A DNA stretch of 64,000 nt from an uncultured Clostridia bacterium (GCA_945787805.1 CALZID010000006.1:51508-115507); one strand, 5' to 3'; positions 40,776-50,694 are shown, numbered from the stretch's first letter. A program made the numbers and translations. Notes: generated by a model from the letters alone, not told the origin.

Positions 40776-42281
40776 GATAGTGCCGTCCCAGGTTGAAACA
40801 TTAGTCGAAGCCGCTTCTTTTTCGTCAAACCAGTGAGTTGTAACTGCCTTTGACTCTGTGTAGAAACGGTATGCGTCTTTGCCTAAGCAGTGCAAATCGC
40901 CAAAGAATGACTGCTTATGACCTGAGAACGGGAAGAAGCCCACAGGAACAGGAATACCGACATTGATACCTACCTGTCCGCCGTCAGTATGACGGGCAAA
41001 TTCACGGGCAAAATAACCGCTCTGTGTATAGATAACCGAGCCGTTTGCATATGGATTGTCATTCATAATTTTAAGACCTTCGTTGAAATCTTTGCAACGC
41101 TTGATGCAAAGAACAGGGCCGAATACTTCTTCGTCACCGATTGTCATATCCGCTGTAACCTTGTCAAAAATTGTAGGCCCTACGAAGTAGCCGTTTTCGT
41201 AGCCTTCAACCTTAACATTACGACCGTCAAGAACAAGCTCTGCGCCTTCGTCGATACCCTTTTGAATATCAGCAAGAACTTCTTCGTAATGCTTTTTGTA
41301 TGTAATCGGTCCGAGTTTTGAAGTTTTGTCCCAAGACGGACCCACTTTAATATTCTTAGCCTGTTTTACAAGTTCTGCTACGAATTTGTCTGCGATTGCT
41401 TCTTCAACAACACAGCATGTGAGAGCCATACAACGCTGACCTGCACAACCGTAAGCGGAGTTAATAACACCGGCAACTGTTCTTTCAAGTGCACAGTCAG
41501 ACATAACAAGAGCGTGATTCTTTGCCTGACAGAGAGCCTGACAACGCTTACCTGCTGCGGCTGCCCTTGAATAGATTTTAAGTCCGACGGGAGTTGAACC
41601 AACGAATGTGATACCCTTAACATCGGGATGGTCAAGAATTGTATTAACTTCGTTTCTTGAACATGTAACAACATTGATAACACCGTCGGGCACACCTGCT
41701 TCTTTATAGATAGCAGCAAATTTCATAGCGGTTTTCGGTGTAAGTGAAGCCGCTTTAAGCACCATTGTATTACCTGTTGCGATACAGGTCGGAGCCATCC
41801 AACCGAAAGGTATCATTGCGGGGAAGTTAACCGGAACTATACCGGCAAACACGCCGAGAGGCTCACGGTATTTAACTGTATCGTAGCCGTTTGAAGCGTC
41901 CATAAGGCTCTCGCCCATCATAAGTGACGGAACCTGAGTTGCAAGCTCTGTGCCCTCTTTTGCTTTGAGAACATCGCCTTCTGCTTCGCCCCATACTTTA
42001 CCGTTTTCACAGGCAACGCACATTGTGAGCTCTTCCATATCACGGATAATGAGCTCACGGATTTTGTAAAGAATCTGTGCTCTCTTGATTGCGGGAGTTG
42101 CTCGCCAACCCGGATATGCTTTTTTTGCAGCCTCGATTGCTTCGAGAACTTCTTCGTTTGTACAGCAAGGTGCTTGACCTACAACTTCACCTGTGCTGGG
42201 ATTGTGAAGGTCATACCAGACATCTGTTTTTGAGTCTTTGAACTGACCGTTCACAAAATACTGTAATTTTTCAACTGCCAT
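40773..42281 (-). CDS. iolA: Methylmalonate/malonate-semialdehyde dehydrogenase (CoA-acylating)
   Basis: 502 aa aldehyde dehydrogenase of the IolA/MmsA class. It converts malonate semialdehyde, the end product of inositol breakdown, to acetyl-CoA with NAD and CoA and releases CO2. The FAGIVPVNFPAMIPFGW block (about 149-165), FVGSTPVGLKIY, and catalytic Cys in GCAGQRCMAL (about 277-286) identify the subgroup; the usual ALDH general-base Glu is absent in this class. AAAAGGAG lies just before the ATG. It follows iolE by 38 nt. The stop codon falls inside a palindromic repeat. Confidence 0.94.
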   Translation of the reverse strand: MAVEKLQYFVNGQFKDSKTDVWYDLHNPSTGEVVGQAPCCTNEEVLEAIEAAKKAYPGWRATPAIKRAQILYKIRELIIRDMEELTMCVACENGKVWGEAEGDVLKAKEGTELATQVPSLMMGESLMDASNGYDTVKYREPLGVFAGIVPVNFPAMIPFGWMAPTCIATGNTMVLKAASLTPKTAMKFAAIYKEAGVPDGVINVVTCSRNEVNTILDHPDVKGITFVGSTPVGLKIYSRAAAAGKRCQALCQAKNHALVMSDCALERTVAGVINSAYGCAGQRCMALTCCVVEEAIADKFVAELVKQAKNIKVGPSWDKTSKLGPITYKKHYEEVLADIQKGIDEGAELVLDGRNVKVEGYENGYFVGPTIFDKVTADMTIGDEEVFGPVLCIKRCKDFNEGLKIMNDNPYANGSVIYTQSGYFAREFARHTDGGQVGINVGIPVPVGFFPFSGHKQSFFGDLHCLGKDAYRFYTESKAVTTHWFDEKEAASTNVSTWDGTI

Positions 42282-42319
42282 ATTTATTTTCTCCTTTTAG
42301 GATTATTTATGATTATAAA

Positions 42320-43213
42320 TCAAAGTCCTGAAACTTCGTTGATATATTTACGGGCTTTAAGTGCATATTCAAAAGGATTTGCAACTGCCGGGTCCTGCTC
42401 TGCTTCAACGAGAACATATCCTTCATAGCCTGTTTCTTCAAGAACATCGAATACGGGTTTGAAGTCAATTACGCCGTCACCGGGAACTGTGAAAGCACCT
42501 GCGCGAACGCCTTGAAGGAAACTCATTTTTTCTGCCTTAACCTTTGCAACAACTTCGGGACGAATGTCTTTTAAGTGCACGTGGCGAATTCTCTTTGCGT
42601 ATTTTTTGAGAACTGCCATATAGTCTTCACCGCAGTATGCAAGGTGACCTGTATCAAAAAGGAGTCCGAAAAGTTCGGGGTCTGTGTTTTCCATCATTCT
42701 GTCAATTTCGGCGGCAGTCTGAACAACCGTACCCATGTGATGATGGAAGCAAAGTTTGATTCCCATATCTTTTGCAACTTTGCCCAATTTGTTGATACCT
42801 GTGCAAAGCATATCCCACTCTTCGTCATTCATAACATATTTGTCATCAAAAATTGACTTGTCTGTACCCTGAATTGAGTGTCCCTGCTCTGAAATACCCA
42901 CAACTTTTGCGCCCATTTCTTTAAGAAATGTAATATGCTCGATAAAGTCTTTTTCAACTTCTTCATAAGGTTTTGTTGTAAGGAATGATGAGAACCATGC
43001 GTTGCAAATCTGCATTCCGCGAAGTTCAAGCGCTTTTTTGAGCACCTTTGTATCTCTGGGGTACTTGTTGCCCACTTCACAGCCTGTGAAGCCTGCAAGT
43101 GCCATTTCGGAAATGCACTGTTCAAATGTGTTTTCAGCACCAAGGTCCGGCATATCGTCATTTGTCCATGCGATAGGTGCAATGCCGAGTTTAACTTTGT
43201 TTTTGTCGAGCAT
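42320..43213 (-). CDS. iolE: myo-Inosose-2 dehydratase
   Basis: 297 aa, xylose isomerase-like TIM barrel, usual IolE length. It dehydrates scyllo-inosose to 3D-(3,5/4)-trihydroxycyclohexane-1,2-dione. The signature start [20 protein letters not shown] (in short [10 protein letters not shown], about residues 11-20), [13 protein letters not shown] (about 154-166), [13 protein letters not shown] and [11 protein letters not shown] are all present, giving the metal ligands. ATG at 43213 follows AAGGAGATATTGAT; longer in-frame upstream starts lack a site and run into iolD. It starts 1 nt after the iolD stop. Confidence 0.95.
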   Translation of the reverse strand: MLDKNKVKLGIAPIAWTNDDMPDLGAENTFEQCISEMALAGFTGCEVGNKYPRDTKVLKKALELRGMQICNAWFSSFLTTKPYEEVEKDFIEHITFLKEMGAKVVGISEQGHSIQGTDKSIFDDKYVMNDEEWDMLCTGINKLGKVAKDMGIKLCFHHHMGTVVQTAAEIDRMMENTDPELFGLLFDTGHLAYCGEDYMAVLKKYAKRIRHVHLKDIRPEVVAKVKAEKMSFLQGVRAGAFTVPGDGVIDFKPVFDVLEETGYEGYVLVEAEQDPAVANPFEYALKARKYINEVSGL

Positions 43214-43214
43214 A

Positions 43215-45134
43215 TCAATATCTCCTTGCTTTGTTTTTATTTTCTTCCTTACTTGCGTAAGCATTGTTTACATTTTCATTCTTTGAAACGGACGGAACGC
43301 CCACATGCCACCATGCGCCGTAGCCGTCGGTCATTGACTTTGGAAGCACTTTAATGTCGATAAGTGTCGAAACTGTCTGCTTCTGTGAATCAATAAGAGC
43401 AAATTCAAGTTCTTCCATAGTTTTGGCGGTATATGTTTTACAGCCGTAGCTTTCTGCATTCTTTGCAAAGTCAATATAGAACAAATCGCCGAGTAAATCG
43501 CCGTTTTCATCTCTGTAACGGAACTCTGTTGCCAAGTTACCGATACCGTTTGACATTTCAAGATTGTTGATACAACCGAAACCGCTGTTGTCAAAAAGAA
43601 GAACATTGATTTTTTCCTTTTCCTGAATACTTGTGACAAGCTCACTGTGAAGCATTAAATAACTTCCGTCACCGCACATCGCATAGGATTCACATTCGGG
43701 GTGTGCCATTTTGCTGCCCAATGCACCTGCGATTTCATAACCCATACAAGAATAACCGTATTCCATATTGTATGAATATCTGCTGTCAGAAGTCCACATT
43801 CTCTGTAAACAACCGGGAAGCGAACCTGCTGCACCTGTGCAAAGTGCATCTGCGGGGATTAGTCTTCTAATCATGGCAAGTGCCGCCGTTTGTGTAATTA
43901 CACCGCCGATTTTTTCAACAAATTCGGGTATTGTCTTTTCGTCCCGGGCTTCAATAAGAGGTTTGAAGTTTTCGTCGTATTTATAATTTGCAAGGAATTC
44001 CATTTCCTTGTCCCAATCGGCTTTTGCATTTTGGATTTCGGTTGTATATGCCGATTTATAGTTAAGTTTTCTCAGTTCATTGCCCAGAGCGATAATACCG
44101 AGTTTTGCGTCGGCAACCATTTTTGTTGCATCAAGTTTATATGCGTCAAAGCGAGAGGTATTGATTGTAACCATTTTAACATCGTCTTTGAAAAGTGACT
44201 TTGATGCGGTTGTAAAGTCAGAGAAACGAGTACCGATACCGATAACAACATCTGCGTCTTTTGCGATAACATTACCTGACAAGTTTCCCGTAACGCCCAG
44301 TCCGCCAACATTATATTTGTCGGATGAAAGACAAGCGGTTTTACCTGACTGTGTTTCTGCAAAAGGAATATTAAATTCCGCACAGAATTTTTCAAGTGTC
44401 TCTCCTGCTTCTGAATAACGAACACCGCCGCCGCAAATTACAAGGGGTTTTTTAGCGTTCTTTACTACATTTACAATATCTTCAAGTTCTTCGTTTGCCA
44501 CAGGCATACGAACAATTTTATGTACTCTCTTTTGGAAGAATGAATCGGGGTAATCGTAACTTTCACCCTCCACATCCTGACAAAGACAGATAGCAACCGC
44601 ACCTGTATTCGCAGTATCGGTAAGCACTCTCATTGCGTTTATCATTGCAGACATCAACTGTTCGGGGCGCTGAATTCTGTCCCAATATCTTGTGACCGCT
44701 TTATAAGCGTCATTAGTTGTTGTTGCAAGTGAATTTTCTTGCTCAAACTGTTGTAAAACCGGGTCGGGCTGACGGGTTGAGAATGTGTCGGCAGGGAATA
44801 AAAGCAGGGGCACATTATTAACCGTTGCGGTTGCCGCCGCAGTAATCATATTTGCGGCACCCGGGCCTATTGAAGACGAACAGGCAATAATCTTTCGTCT
44901 GTTGTTCATCTTTGCAAAAGCAGTAGCTACATGAGCCATACCTTGCTCGTTTTTGCCCTGATACACTTTAAGTCCGCCTTTGTCGGAATCAAGTGCCTCA
45001 CCGAGACCTAAAACTATGCCGTGACCGAAAACCGTGAAAATTCCGTCAACAAATTTTGTTTCTGCACCGTCAAACGAAACATACTGATTATCAAGAAATT
45101 TGACCAGTGCCTGAGCCATTGTCATCTTTGCCAT
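43215..45134 (-). CDS. iolD: 3D-(3,5/4)-trihydroxycyclohexane-1,2-dione hydrolase
   Basis: 639 aa thiamine diphosphate enzyme that opens the inositol ring to give 5-deoxy-glucuronate. N-terminal Pyr domain (about 1-190), central domain (about 200-345, with [11 protein letters not shown]), and PP domain with the ThDP/Mg motif [36 protein letters not shown] (GDGS near residue 483). Length matches other IolD proteins. ATGGAACAATGG-type spacing and a GGAGATGG site precede the ATG. It lies between iolB and iolE as expected for a dedicated inositol operon. Confidence 0.95.
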   Translation of the reverse strand: MAKMTMAQALVKFLDNQYVSFDGAETKFVDGIFTVFGHGIVLGLGEALDSDKGGLKVYQGKNEQGMAHVATAFAKMNNRRKIIACSSSIGPGAANMITAAATATVNNVPLLLFPADTFSTRQPDPVLQQFEQENSLATTTNDAYKAVTRYWDRIQRPEQLMSAMINAMRVLTDTANTGAVAICLCQDVEGESYDYPDSFFQKRVHKIVRMPVANEELEDIVNVVKNAKKPLVICGGGVRYSEAGETLEKFCAEFNIPFAETQSGKTACLSSDKYNVGGLGVTGNLSGNVIAKDADVVIGIGTRFSDFTTASKSLFKDDVKMVTINTSRFDAYKLDATKMVADAKLGIIALGNELRKLNYKSAYTTEIQNAKADWDKEMEFLANYKYDENFKPLIEARDEKTIPEFVEKIGGVITQTAALAMIRRLIPADALCTGAAGSLPGCLQRMWTSDSRYSYNMEYGYSCMGYEIAGALGSKMAHPECESYAMCGDGSYLMLHSELVTSIQEKEKINVLLFDNSGFGCINNLEMSNGIGNLATEFRYRDENGDLLGDLFYIDFAKNAESYGCKTYTAKTMEELEFALIDSQKQTVSTLIDIKVLPKSMTDGYGAWWHVGVPSVSKNENVNNAYASKEENKNKARRY

Positions 45135-45149
45135 TGTTCCATCTCCTTA

Positions 45150-45917
45150 TTATAAATCCAACAACCATTTATGGTCGGGGTCATCAATTCTTGTTTTTCT
45201 CCATGGGTCGCCGTCAAGATGTCTTATCATCCAGACATAGCACATTGAATATCCGGGTGCGGCAACCTGCTGATGAGTTTTCATAGGAGTTATACAGAGC
45301 ACTACTTCGTTTTCGACCTTGTAGCAGTCGTCACCGTTAAAGCCTACGCCGAAGCCCTGAGGTTTATCAAATTCATAATAATAAACTTCGGGTTGCGGGT
45401 GATAATGGGGCGGGTAACTTGACCAGCAGCCCGGCTTGTGAATAACTTCGCCTAAAACCATATTTGAATAGGGTGCATTTTCATAATCAAAAAGTGTGAG
45501 AACTTGTCTGTGGGCTGTTCCGTTCCATTGATCCTTGCCGAATTCCTGCAAAATCACATTTTCGGGAGAATACCATTTGCAGCCGAAATCGTTATCATTA
45601 TCAGTCTGCTGAATTAGAATTTTACTGTCTGTATTTGCAGTGAGTGTCACTTCGATATTTCTTGAAAAGTGCACACAGTAAGGACGGTCCAAAAACTGAT
45701 TTTCTCTTTTTGCATTTTCTTTTTTACCGTCAAAAATATAGTCAACATCACCTGAAAGCAAGAGAATTGCAGTTTCGTTTTTACTGTCACAAATTTTAAC
45801 ACTTTCTCCTGCTTTTAAGATTTTTGTTTTAATATCCATAAGCATATCGGCATTTTTGCCGTTCATTTCGCAAAGGATATTTTCATTGTTTGAATTATAG
45901 TTTGGTTTTTCGTACAT
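45150..45917 (-). CDS. iolB: 5-Deoxy-glucuronate isomerase
   Basis: 255 aa, KduI/IolB double cupin. It converts 5-deoxy-glucuronate to 5-dehydro-2-deoxy-gluconate. The cupin metal-binding block is CWSSYPPHYHPQPEVYYYEFDKPQGFG (His, His, Glu pattern near residues 165-180). The C-terminal PGYSMCYVWMIRHLDGDPW segment is also typical. ATG at 45917 follows AGGTG by 6 nt; a further in-frame ATG upstream lies inside that site. It is downstream of iolC with a 79-bp gap that holds REP repeat D. Confidence 0.93.
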   Translation of the reverse strand: MYEKPNYNSNNENILCEMNGKNADMLMDIKTKILKAGESVKICDSKNETAILLLSGDVDYIFDGKKENAKRENQFLDRPYCVHFSRNIEVTLTANTDSKILIQQTDNDNDFGCKWYSPENVILQEFGKDQWNGTAHRQVLTLFDYENAPYSNMVLGEVIHKPGCWSSYPPHYHPQPEVYYYEFDKPQGFGVGFNGDDCYKVENEVVLCITPMKTHQQVAAPGYSMCYVWMIRHLDGDPWRKTRIDDPDHKWLLDL

Positions 45918-45945
45918 GTTTATCACCTGATATTAAATCTTTTGC

Positions 45946-45969
45946 GGCGGGAGCAAGCCCCCGCCCTAC
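45946..45969 (-). repeat. REP repeat D (iolC-iolB gap)
   Basis: Identical 23-bp core to repeats A-C, with the GTAG foot on the minus strand at 45969-45966. Confidence 0.87.
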
Positions 45970-45996
45970 TTTCACGCACATAGGGAGAGAGTGATT

Positions 45997-47013
45997 TTAT
46001 GCTCTGGCAATCATTTCGCCGTATTCTTCTTTTTCTTTTCTGATGAATTCTTTTACTGCGTCAACCGACGGCATATCCTGTGAGCAAGCGTGACTTGCTA
46101 CAAGCATTGCGGCAGATGCCGAACCGAATTCAAGAGCGTCAATAATTTCCCAGCCCTCGAACACACCGTAAAGGAATGCACTTGCATATCCGTCGCCGCC
46201 GCCGAATGATTTGAGAAGTTTTACCGGGAACGGTTTAATTGAGAAGCTTTCACCGTCATTTGTATATGCGGTTGAACCTTCTTTACCGTGCTTGATAATT
46301 ACGATTTTTGCATTTTGTGAATGCCAATATGCTGCCGTTTCTTTATCGGTCATACCGGGCTTTATGAATTTTTCGGTAAGGTCATATTCTTCACGGGAGC
46401 CGAGAATAATATCAGCCTCTCTTGCAACCGCAGAATAATAAATTGCGATTTCGTCATTGTTTTTCCAGTTATATGCACGGTAGTCAATATCGAAAATAAT
46501 CGGTACGCAGTTTTTCTTAGCAAGAGCAACTGCTTTAAGTGCCGCTTCTCTTGAGGGACTTTCAGCAAGGGCAGTACCCGAAATGAGAATTGCTTTGCCT
46601 TTTTTGATATATTCTTCGTCAATATCTGCAACATCAAGCTTTAAGTCTGCCGCTTCGTTGCGGTACATTACGATTGAGCTTTCTGTTTCTGATTTGATTT
46701 CGGTAAATGTAAGACCGATTTTTTCACCGTTTTCACAACGCTTAATGTGAGAAGTGTCAATTCCTTCATTATCAAAATAATCCGTTACAAATGTGCCTAA
46801 CTGGTCGTCTGAAACTCGGGCGAAAAATCCACACTTTTTACCGAGACGGGCAAGACCGACTGCAATGTTTGCAGGTGAACCGCCTAAATATCTCTTAAAT
46901 GTTGTGCTTTCATTAAGGGGACAGTAATAGTCAACGGGGTTTAAGTCAACTGCGACTCTGCCTAAAAGGATTAAATCAAATTCTTTACTGTTGTCAAACT
47001 CAATATATTTCAT
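45997..47013 (-). CDS. iolC: 5-Dehydro-2-deoxygluconokinase
   Basis: 338 aa PfkB-family sugar kinase. It phosphorylates 5-dehydro-2-deoxy-gluconate at C6 with ATP. Family signatures are the N-terminal DLILLGRVAVDLNP (about 13-26), TFKRYLGGSPANIAVGLARLGKKC (GGSPANIAVGL near 44-54), and the C-terminal anion hole FGGGDGYASAFLYG with catalytic Asp (about 271-284). It starts 2 nt after the iolJ stop. The mismatch DGYAS in place of the common DAFAS is normal for IolC-type kinases. Confidence 0.94.
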   Translation of the reverse strand: MKYIEFDNSKEFDLILLGRVAVDLNPVDYYCPLNESTTFKRYLGGSPANIAVGLARLGKKCGFFARVSDDQLGTFVTDYFDNEGIDTSHIKRCENGEKIGLTFTEIKSETESSIVMYRNEAADLKLDVADIDEEYIKKGKAILISGTALAESPSREAALKAVALAKKNCVPIIFDIDYRAYNWKNNDEIAIYYSAVAREADIILGSREEYDLTEKFIKPGMTDKETAAYWHSQNAKIVIIKHGKEGSTAYTNDGESFSIKPFPVKLLKSFGGGDGYASAFLYGVFEGWEIIDALEFGSASAAMLVASHACSQDMPSVDAVKEFIRKEKEEYGEMIARA

Positions 47014-47015
47014 AA

Positions 47016-47858
47016 TTATCTCTCCATAAAACTGAATACTTTTATATGTCTTTTAACATTTTCATAAACGCCCATTGATTCAACTCGGCTAAGCTCAAAA
47101 TAGTTTGCCTTTTCAAGGGGTTTACAATAATCAAGAGCGAATTTGGCAAGATTATCAAAGCTTGCCGTGGCGATATTTATTTTGCGGACACCCAGCATTA
47201 TTGCCTGTTGGAACATCTCGTCGGTTATCCCCGTTCCGCCGTGGAGCACAAGGGGTGTATCAACCATTTTGTTTATATCGTCAAGCACATCAAAACGAAG
47301 ATTCGGAAGCACCGGGTAATTACCGTGAGCATTACCGATTGCAACCGCCAATGCGTCAACCCCTGTTTCGTCACAGAAAAGTTTTGCGTCATCGGGGTTT
47401 GTGCACATGATTTCATGTGCTTTGCCATCCCCTTCGTTACCGCCGACAACGCCCAATTCCGCTTCAACGGTAGCGCCGTATTTTTTTGCTTCTTCAACAA
47501 CCCTTTTAACCGTCTGAATATTCTCTTCAAGGGGTAAAACCGAGCCGTCAAACATAACGGAAGTAAAACCTAATTCAAGTGCTTTTTGAACGGTTTCAAA
47601 TTTAAGACCGTGGTCAAGGTGCACCGCAATCTCCACCTTTGAATTTTTTGCCGCCGAAAGCATCATAGGTCCCATCAGTTCAAGGGGTGAATTTTTAAGT
47701 CTGCACTCGGCAATCTGCAAAATTATGGGCATATTAAGCTCTTCTGCCGCCGCAACGGCGCCCATAACCATTTCCATATTACCGACGCTGAACGCACCCA
47801 CTGCAATATTGTTTTTTTCCGCCTTTTCAAGGAGAGTTTTCATTGGAACCAATGCCAA
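47016..47858 (-). CDS. iolJ: 6-Phospho-5-dehydro-2-deoxy-D-gluconate aldolase (class II)
   Basis: 280 aa class II fructose-bisphosphate-aldolase family enzyme. It splits the phosphorylated acid into dihydroxyacetone phosphate and malonate semialdehyde. Zinc and active-site blocks are AVHLDHGLKFETVQKAL (His near 80-83), VEAELGVVGGNEGD (about 131-144), GNAHGNYP (about 172-179) and LHGGTGITDEM (about 200-210). The operon context selects IolJ over FbaA. It starts with TTG after GGAGTGAG and is the first iol gene, with a promoter just upstream. Start MALVPMKTLL is typical of the family. Confidence 0.92.
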   Translation of the reverse strand: MALVPMKTLLEKAEKNNIAVGAFSVGNMEMVMGAVAAAEELNMPIILQIAECRLKNSPLELMGPMMLSAAKNSKVEIAVHLDHGLKFETVQKALELGFTSVMFDGSVLPLEENIQTVKRVVEEAKKYGATVEAELGVVGGNEGDGKAHEIMCTNPDDAKLFCDETGVDALAVAIGNAHGNYPVLPNLRFDVLDDINKMVDTPLVLHGGTGITDEMFQQAIMLGVRKINIATASFDNLAKFALDYCKPLEKANYFELSRVESMGVYENVKRHIKVFSFMER

Positions 47859-47895
47859 AATTACTCACTCCAATCCATTTTATTATAATCAATTC

Positions 47896-47924
47896 ATTTT
47901 ATCACTTTATCCCTGTAAAATCAA
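47896..47924 (-). promoter_or_regulatory. Candidate sigma-A promoter of the iol operon
   Basis: Minus strand TTGATT (47924-47919), 17-nt spacer, TAAAAT (47901-47896), about 38 nt before the iolJ start. A TATAAT also occurs nearer the gene without a good -35. No operator for an IolR-type regulator was recognised. Confidence 0.45.
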
Positions 47925-47985
47925 TGTTTTAGTATGTTTTTTATATAAAAAATACCCTCAAAAAATTGTGCAAAAACACAAAAAA

Positions 47986-48021
47986 AACAGAAGTCTGCCA
48001 TAGTACCGACAAACTTCTGTT
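47986..48021 (-). terminator. Intrinsic terminator between the DUF5058 pair and the iol operon
   Basis: Minus strand stem AACAGAAGT / ACTTCTGTT (9 bp), an 18-nt loop, then a run of T. It separates the two units transcriptionally. Confidence 0.8.
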
Positions 48022-48031
48022 GATATAATTA

Positions 48032-48703
48032 CTATTTTACCCATTTAAGCTTCCACATTACAAACGCACCGCCCACAGATGCCACAATTCCGGGAAATAA
48101 GAGCGTGCTTGCACCAAGACCGGGAGATACAAGCAAAATAACAACCATTATTAAAATGGGGAAAATTGAAATTTTCCAATGCTTTGAGAAATAGCCTGCC
48201 GCCAAAGCGCCGAAGAGTGCAGGCTGAACCTGTTCAAAAGCGGGTTTTAAAAGCGGACTGCTTGTAAACTCATCAAGGAACGGCGCAAAAGCCAGAACGC
48301 CTATTGCGAGAACTATTGTTGTGACAATTGAAGATGTGGCAATTGATATTGTTGATACAACTTCGCCTTCTTCGGAATTCGGGTCAACCTCTGCGCCTTC
48401 CATAGCGTTGAGTGCACAAGGAAGCTTAAGATTAGGAATATTACCTGTTACGAATGAAAGATATGTACCGCCTGCGCCAAGCATCGGTGTATAAAGAAAT
48501 ACTTCAATTACCGAGCTTGCCCAGAACACTATTGCAAAGCTTAAAAGTCCTTTTATTACACCGCTGATAGGGGGCCAAACATTAAGATAAATACAAATTG
48601 CAAGCGGGAATGAGAAAAGGGCGCAAAGTGCTGAAATGCTTGAAATTCTGCCCCAGGTATGAACTAGGTCAAAATATGATTTTTCTGTTTTATTCTTTTT
48701 CAT
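48032..48703 (-). CDS. Polytopic membrane protein, partner of DUF5058 protein
   Basis: 223 aa with about six hydrophobic helices and no recognised catalytic motif. The conserved-looking segments are LYTPMLGAGGTYLSFVTGNIPNLKLPCALNAME (TPMLGAGGTYLSFVTGN near 72-88) and SPGLGASTLLFPGIVAS near the C-terminus. ATG at 48703 follows GGAGGGG, and the gene starts 2 nt after the DUF5058 stop. The two-gene arrangement suggests a two-component transporter or channel. The substrate is unknown; position next to the iol operon is suggestive only. Confidence 0.72.
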   Translation of the reverse strand: MKKNKTEKSYFDLVHTWGRISSISALCALFSFPLAICIYLNVWPPISGVIKGLLSFAIVFWASSVIEVFLYTPMLGAGGTYLSFVTGNIPNLKLPCALNAMEGAEVDPNSEEGEVVSTISIATSSIVTTIVLAIGVLAFAPFLDEFTSSPLLKPAFEQVQPALFGALAAGYFSKHWKISIFPILIMVVILLVSPGLGASTLLFPGIVASVGGAFVMWKLKWVK

Positions 48704-48705
48704 AA

Positions 48706-49527
48706 TTAACCCCTCCATTCAAGCGTTGCTATTTCGGGCGGCAGAATATTAAATGCCGCAACCGCCACAATCATTGCAATTATCATACCGATTGGCATAA
48801 CAAACGGTTCAAATTTTGAAAGCTTTAGCTTTTTAGCGGCAAATTCCAAAGCGAGAGAAACAGCCACCGCTGTAACGAGTGTCACAAGTGAAAGCACACC
48901 CGCACCGTCGCCTGTTGTTTCTGGCTTTCCCGCACCGGCAATTGCACGGGCAACGAAAGCACCGATGATGCCTATGAAAATAGCGGGAGATACAAGGTCC
49001 ATAAAACCTGCCATACCGTTTTTCTTAGGCTTTTCTTCTGTATTTTCTTCTTTTGCGGTTTTTTCTTGTTTATTAAGATTACGCATTTTCTTATTAAGGG
49101 GTTTTGCAACAAAGGGCAGTAAAACCAATGACAGACAAATACCCAAGGTCATAATCCACGCAATACCCGCAAACACAACCGGGTCGCTGACCGAAACCGC
49201 CATTCCGCCTTCATGACCGAAAGCCTCCATAGCCGCTTCCGCCGCAGTTGACTCATACATAAGGTTACCGATAACCGAAAGTCTGACCCAAGGGAGCACA
49301 AGTCCCAATGCAGGGGCTAATGCGATTACTGTTGCCAAAACCGACAATGCGGACGGTAAAGTAAACATTGTGCTTGATGTGACAACATTTCTGAGTTTTT
49401 CTTTGCTCATGCCCAGCGCTTTTCCCTGTTTCCATGCTTTAACAAGGAAGAATATCGCCTGAGCTAAAATGAACAAGATAATACAAGCCGCTATGATATA
49501 CATAGTGGAACTGCTTTTAAAATCCAT
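48706..49527 (-). CDS. DUF5058 family membrane protein
   Basis: 273 aa with about seven transmembrane helices. It resembles the DUF5058 family of Firmicutes: STMYIIAACIILFILAQAIFF at the start, then MFTLPSALSVLATVIALAPALG (about 53-74), a cytoplasmic Lys/Glu loop (about 152-172), and LVSPAIFIGIIGAFVARAIAGAG. The function is unknown and probably transport. ATG at 49527 has GGAG 9 nt upstream; the upstream in-frame ATG at 49536 abuts the site, and the longer upstream extension is not membrane-protein-like. It is the first gene of a two-gene unit ended by the hairpin at 47986. Confidence 0.75.
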   Translation of the reverse strand: MDFKSSSTMYIIAACIILFILAQAIFFLVKAWKQGKALGMSKEKLRNVVTSSTMFTLPSALSVLATVIALAPALGLVLPWVRLSVIGNLMYESTAAEAAMEAFGHEGGMAVSVSDPVVFAGIAWIMTLGICLSLVLLPFVAKPLNKKMRNLNKQEKTAKEENTEEKPKKNGMAGFMDLVSPAIFIGIIGAFVARAIAGAGKPETTGDGAGVLSLVTLVTAVAVSLALEFAAKKLKLSKFEPFVMPIGMIIAMIVAVAAFNILPPEIATLEWRG

Positions 49528-49689
49528 ATCTTTCATCTCCTGAATCAATATAAACATATTAAAACATTTTTGGGTGAGAAAATCAATAAAAAATGAAAAT
49601 GTTCCCTTTACAATATTTGGAGTATTAACAATAAAACTGCATTTTGTTAAAATGAGTTTGCATATATGCAAAAAAAACGAGGTGAAAAT

Positions 49690-50649
49690 ATGAAAAAATT
49701 TACACATTTATTTTTAGCAATAATTCTATGTTTTGGGGTTGTTTTTATCCCTATTAAATCAAGTGCCGCAACTCTTAACAGTAAAGCCGGCACTGTATCC
49801 GTCACAAGCGGTCGGCTGAATGTCAGAAGTTCTGCGTCAACCTCTTCGGCGGTTGTGTCAAGTCTATCAAAAGGCAGTTTTGTTACACTCATTTCAAAAA
49901 GCGGTAACTGGTGGAGAGTTGAATATGCGGATAATACCTACGGTTATTGTCACGAAAGCTATATTAAAACCGTTTCGGGCACACCCGCTACAGTAAAACT
50001 CTCGTCGGGCAGTTTGAATGTCAGAAGCGGTGCGGGTGTGTCTTATTCAAAAATTTCGAGTCTTTATAACGGTGAAGTTGTCATCGTTCTCTCGGATTCA
50101 AACGGATGGAGTAAAATTCTTTTTAACGGTTCGAGAATAGGATATGTAAGCTCTGCTTATCTTTCGGTTTCTTCCCTTTCTTCCGTTTCTTTGAATGTGC
50201 CTGATTTTAAGCAAACCGACTCCCGCTGGGCAAATGTGAAAATTGCAAATTCAGGCAAAACCATCGCTCAAATCGGTTGTGCTACCACTGCAATCTCTAT
50301 GATGGAATCATACCGTACGGGCACAACGATTTACCCCGACGCTATGTCAAAAAGGCTCACATATTCTTCAAGCGGAAATGTTTATTGGCCAAGTCACTTT
50401 AAGGCAGTTACAAGCAGTTCTAACTATTTGAACGGGATTTACACTCAGCTTAAAAGCGGTAAGCCCGTGCTTTTTGGCGCAAAGAAATCTTCGGGCACTC
50501 AGCACTGGGTTGTTATTACGGGTTATAAGGGCGGCAATACACTTTCTGCGTCCGACTTCACTATCAACGACCCCGGTTCAAACACCCGAAAAACACTTCA
50601 ACAGCTTCTCAATGAATATCCCGTATTTTATAAGTATTTCTATTACTGA
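49690..50649 (+). CDS. Secreted protein with two SH3 domains and a C39-like peptidase domain
   Basis: 319 aa. A signal peptide (about 1-27, ending SSAA) precedes two bacterial SH3 domains (about 35-95 and 103-165), each with a LNVRS(S/G)ASxS core. A peptidase_C39_2-like domain follows (about 175-319) with catalytic Cys in IAQIGCATTAISMM, His in SGTQHWVVITGY and Asp in FTINDPGS. It probably binds and trims peptidoglycan peptides or other wall material outside the cell. ATG at 49690 follows GAGGTG. A perfect palindrome, TTTGCATATATGCAAA, lies 17 nt upstream. Confidence 0.87.
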   Translation: MKKFTHLFLAIILCFGVVFIPIKSSAATLNSKAGTVSVTSGRLNVRSSASTSSAVVSSLSKGSFVTLISKSGNWWRVEYADNTYGYCHESYIKTVSGTPATVKLSSGSLNVRSGAGVSYSKISSLYNGEVVIVLSDSNGWSKILFNGSRIGYVSSAYLSVSSLSSVSLNVPDFKQTDSRWANVKIANSGKTIAQIGCATTAISMMESYRTGTTIYPDAMSKRLTYSSSGNVYWPSHFKAVTSSSNYLNGIYTQLKSGKPVLFGAKKSSGTQHWVVITGYKGGNTLSASDFTINDPGSNTRKTLQQLLNEYPVFYKYFYY

Positions 50650-50694
50650 TAATAAACAAAAATTCTGCCGCCGAAACCGCCTGATATGACATTA

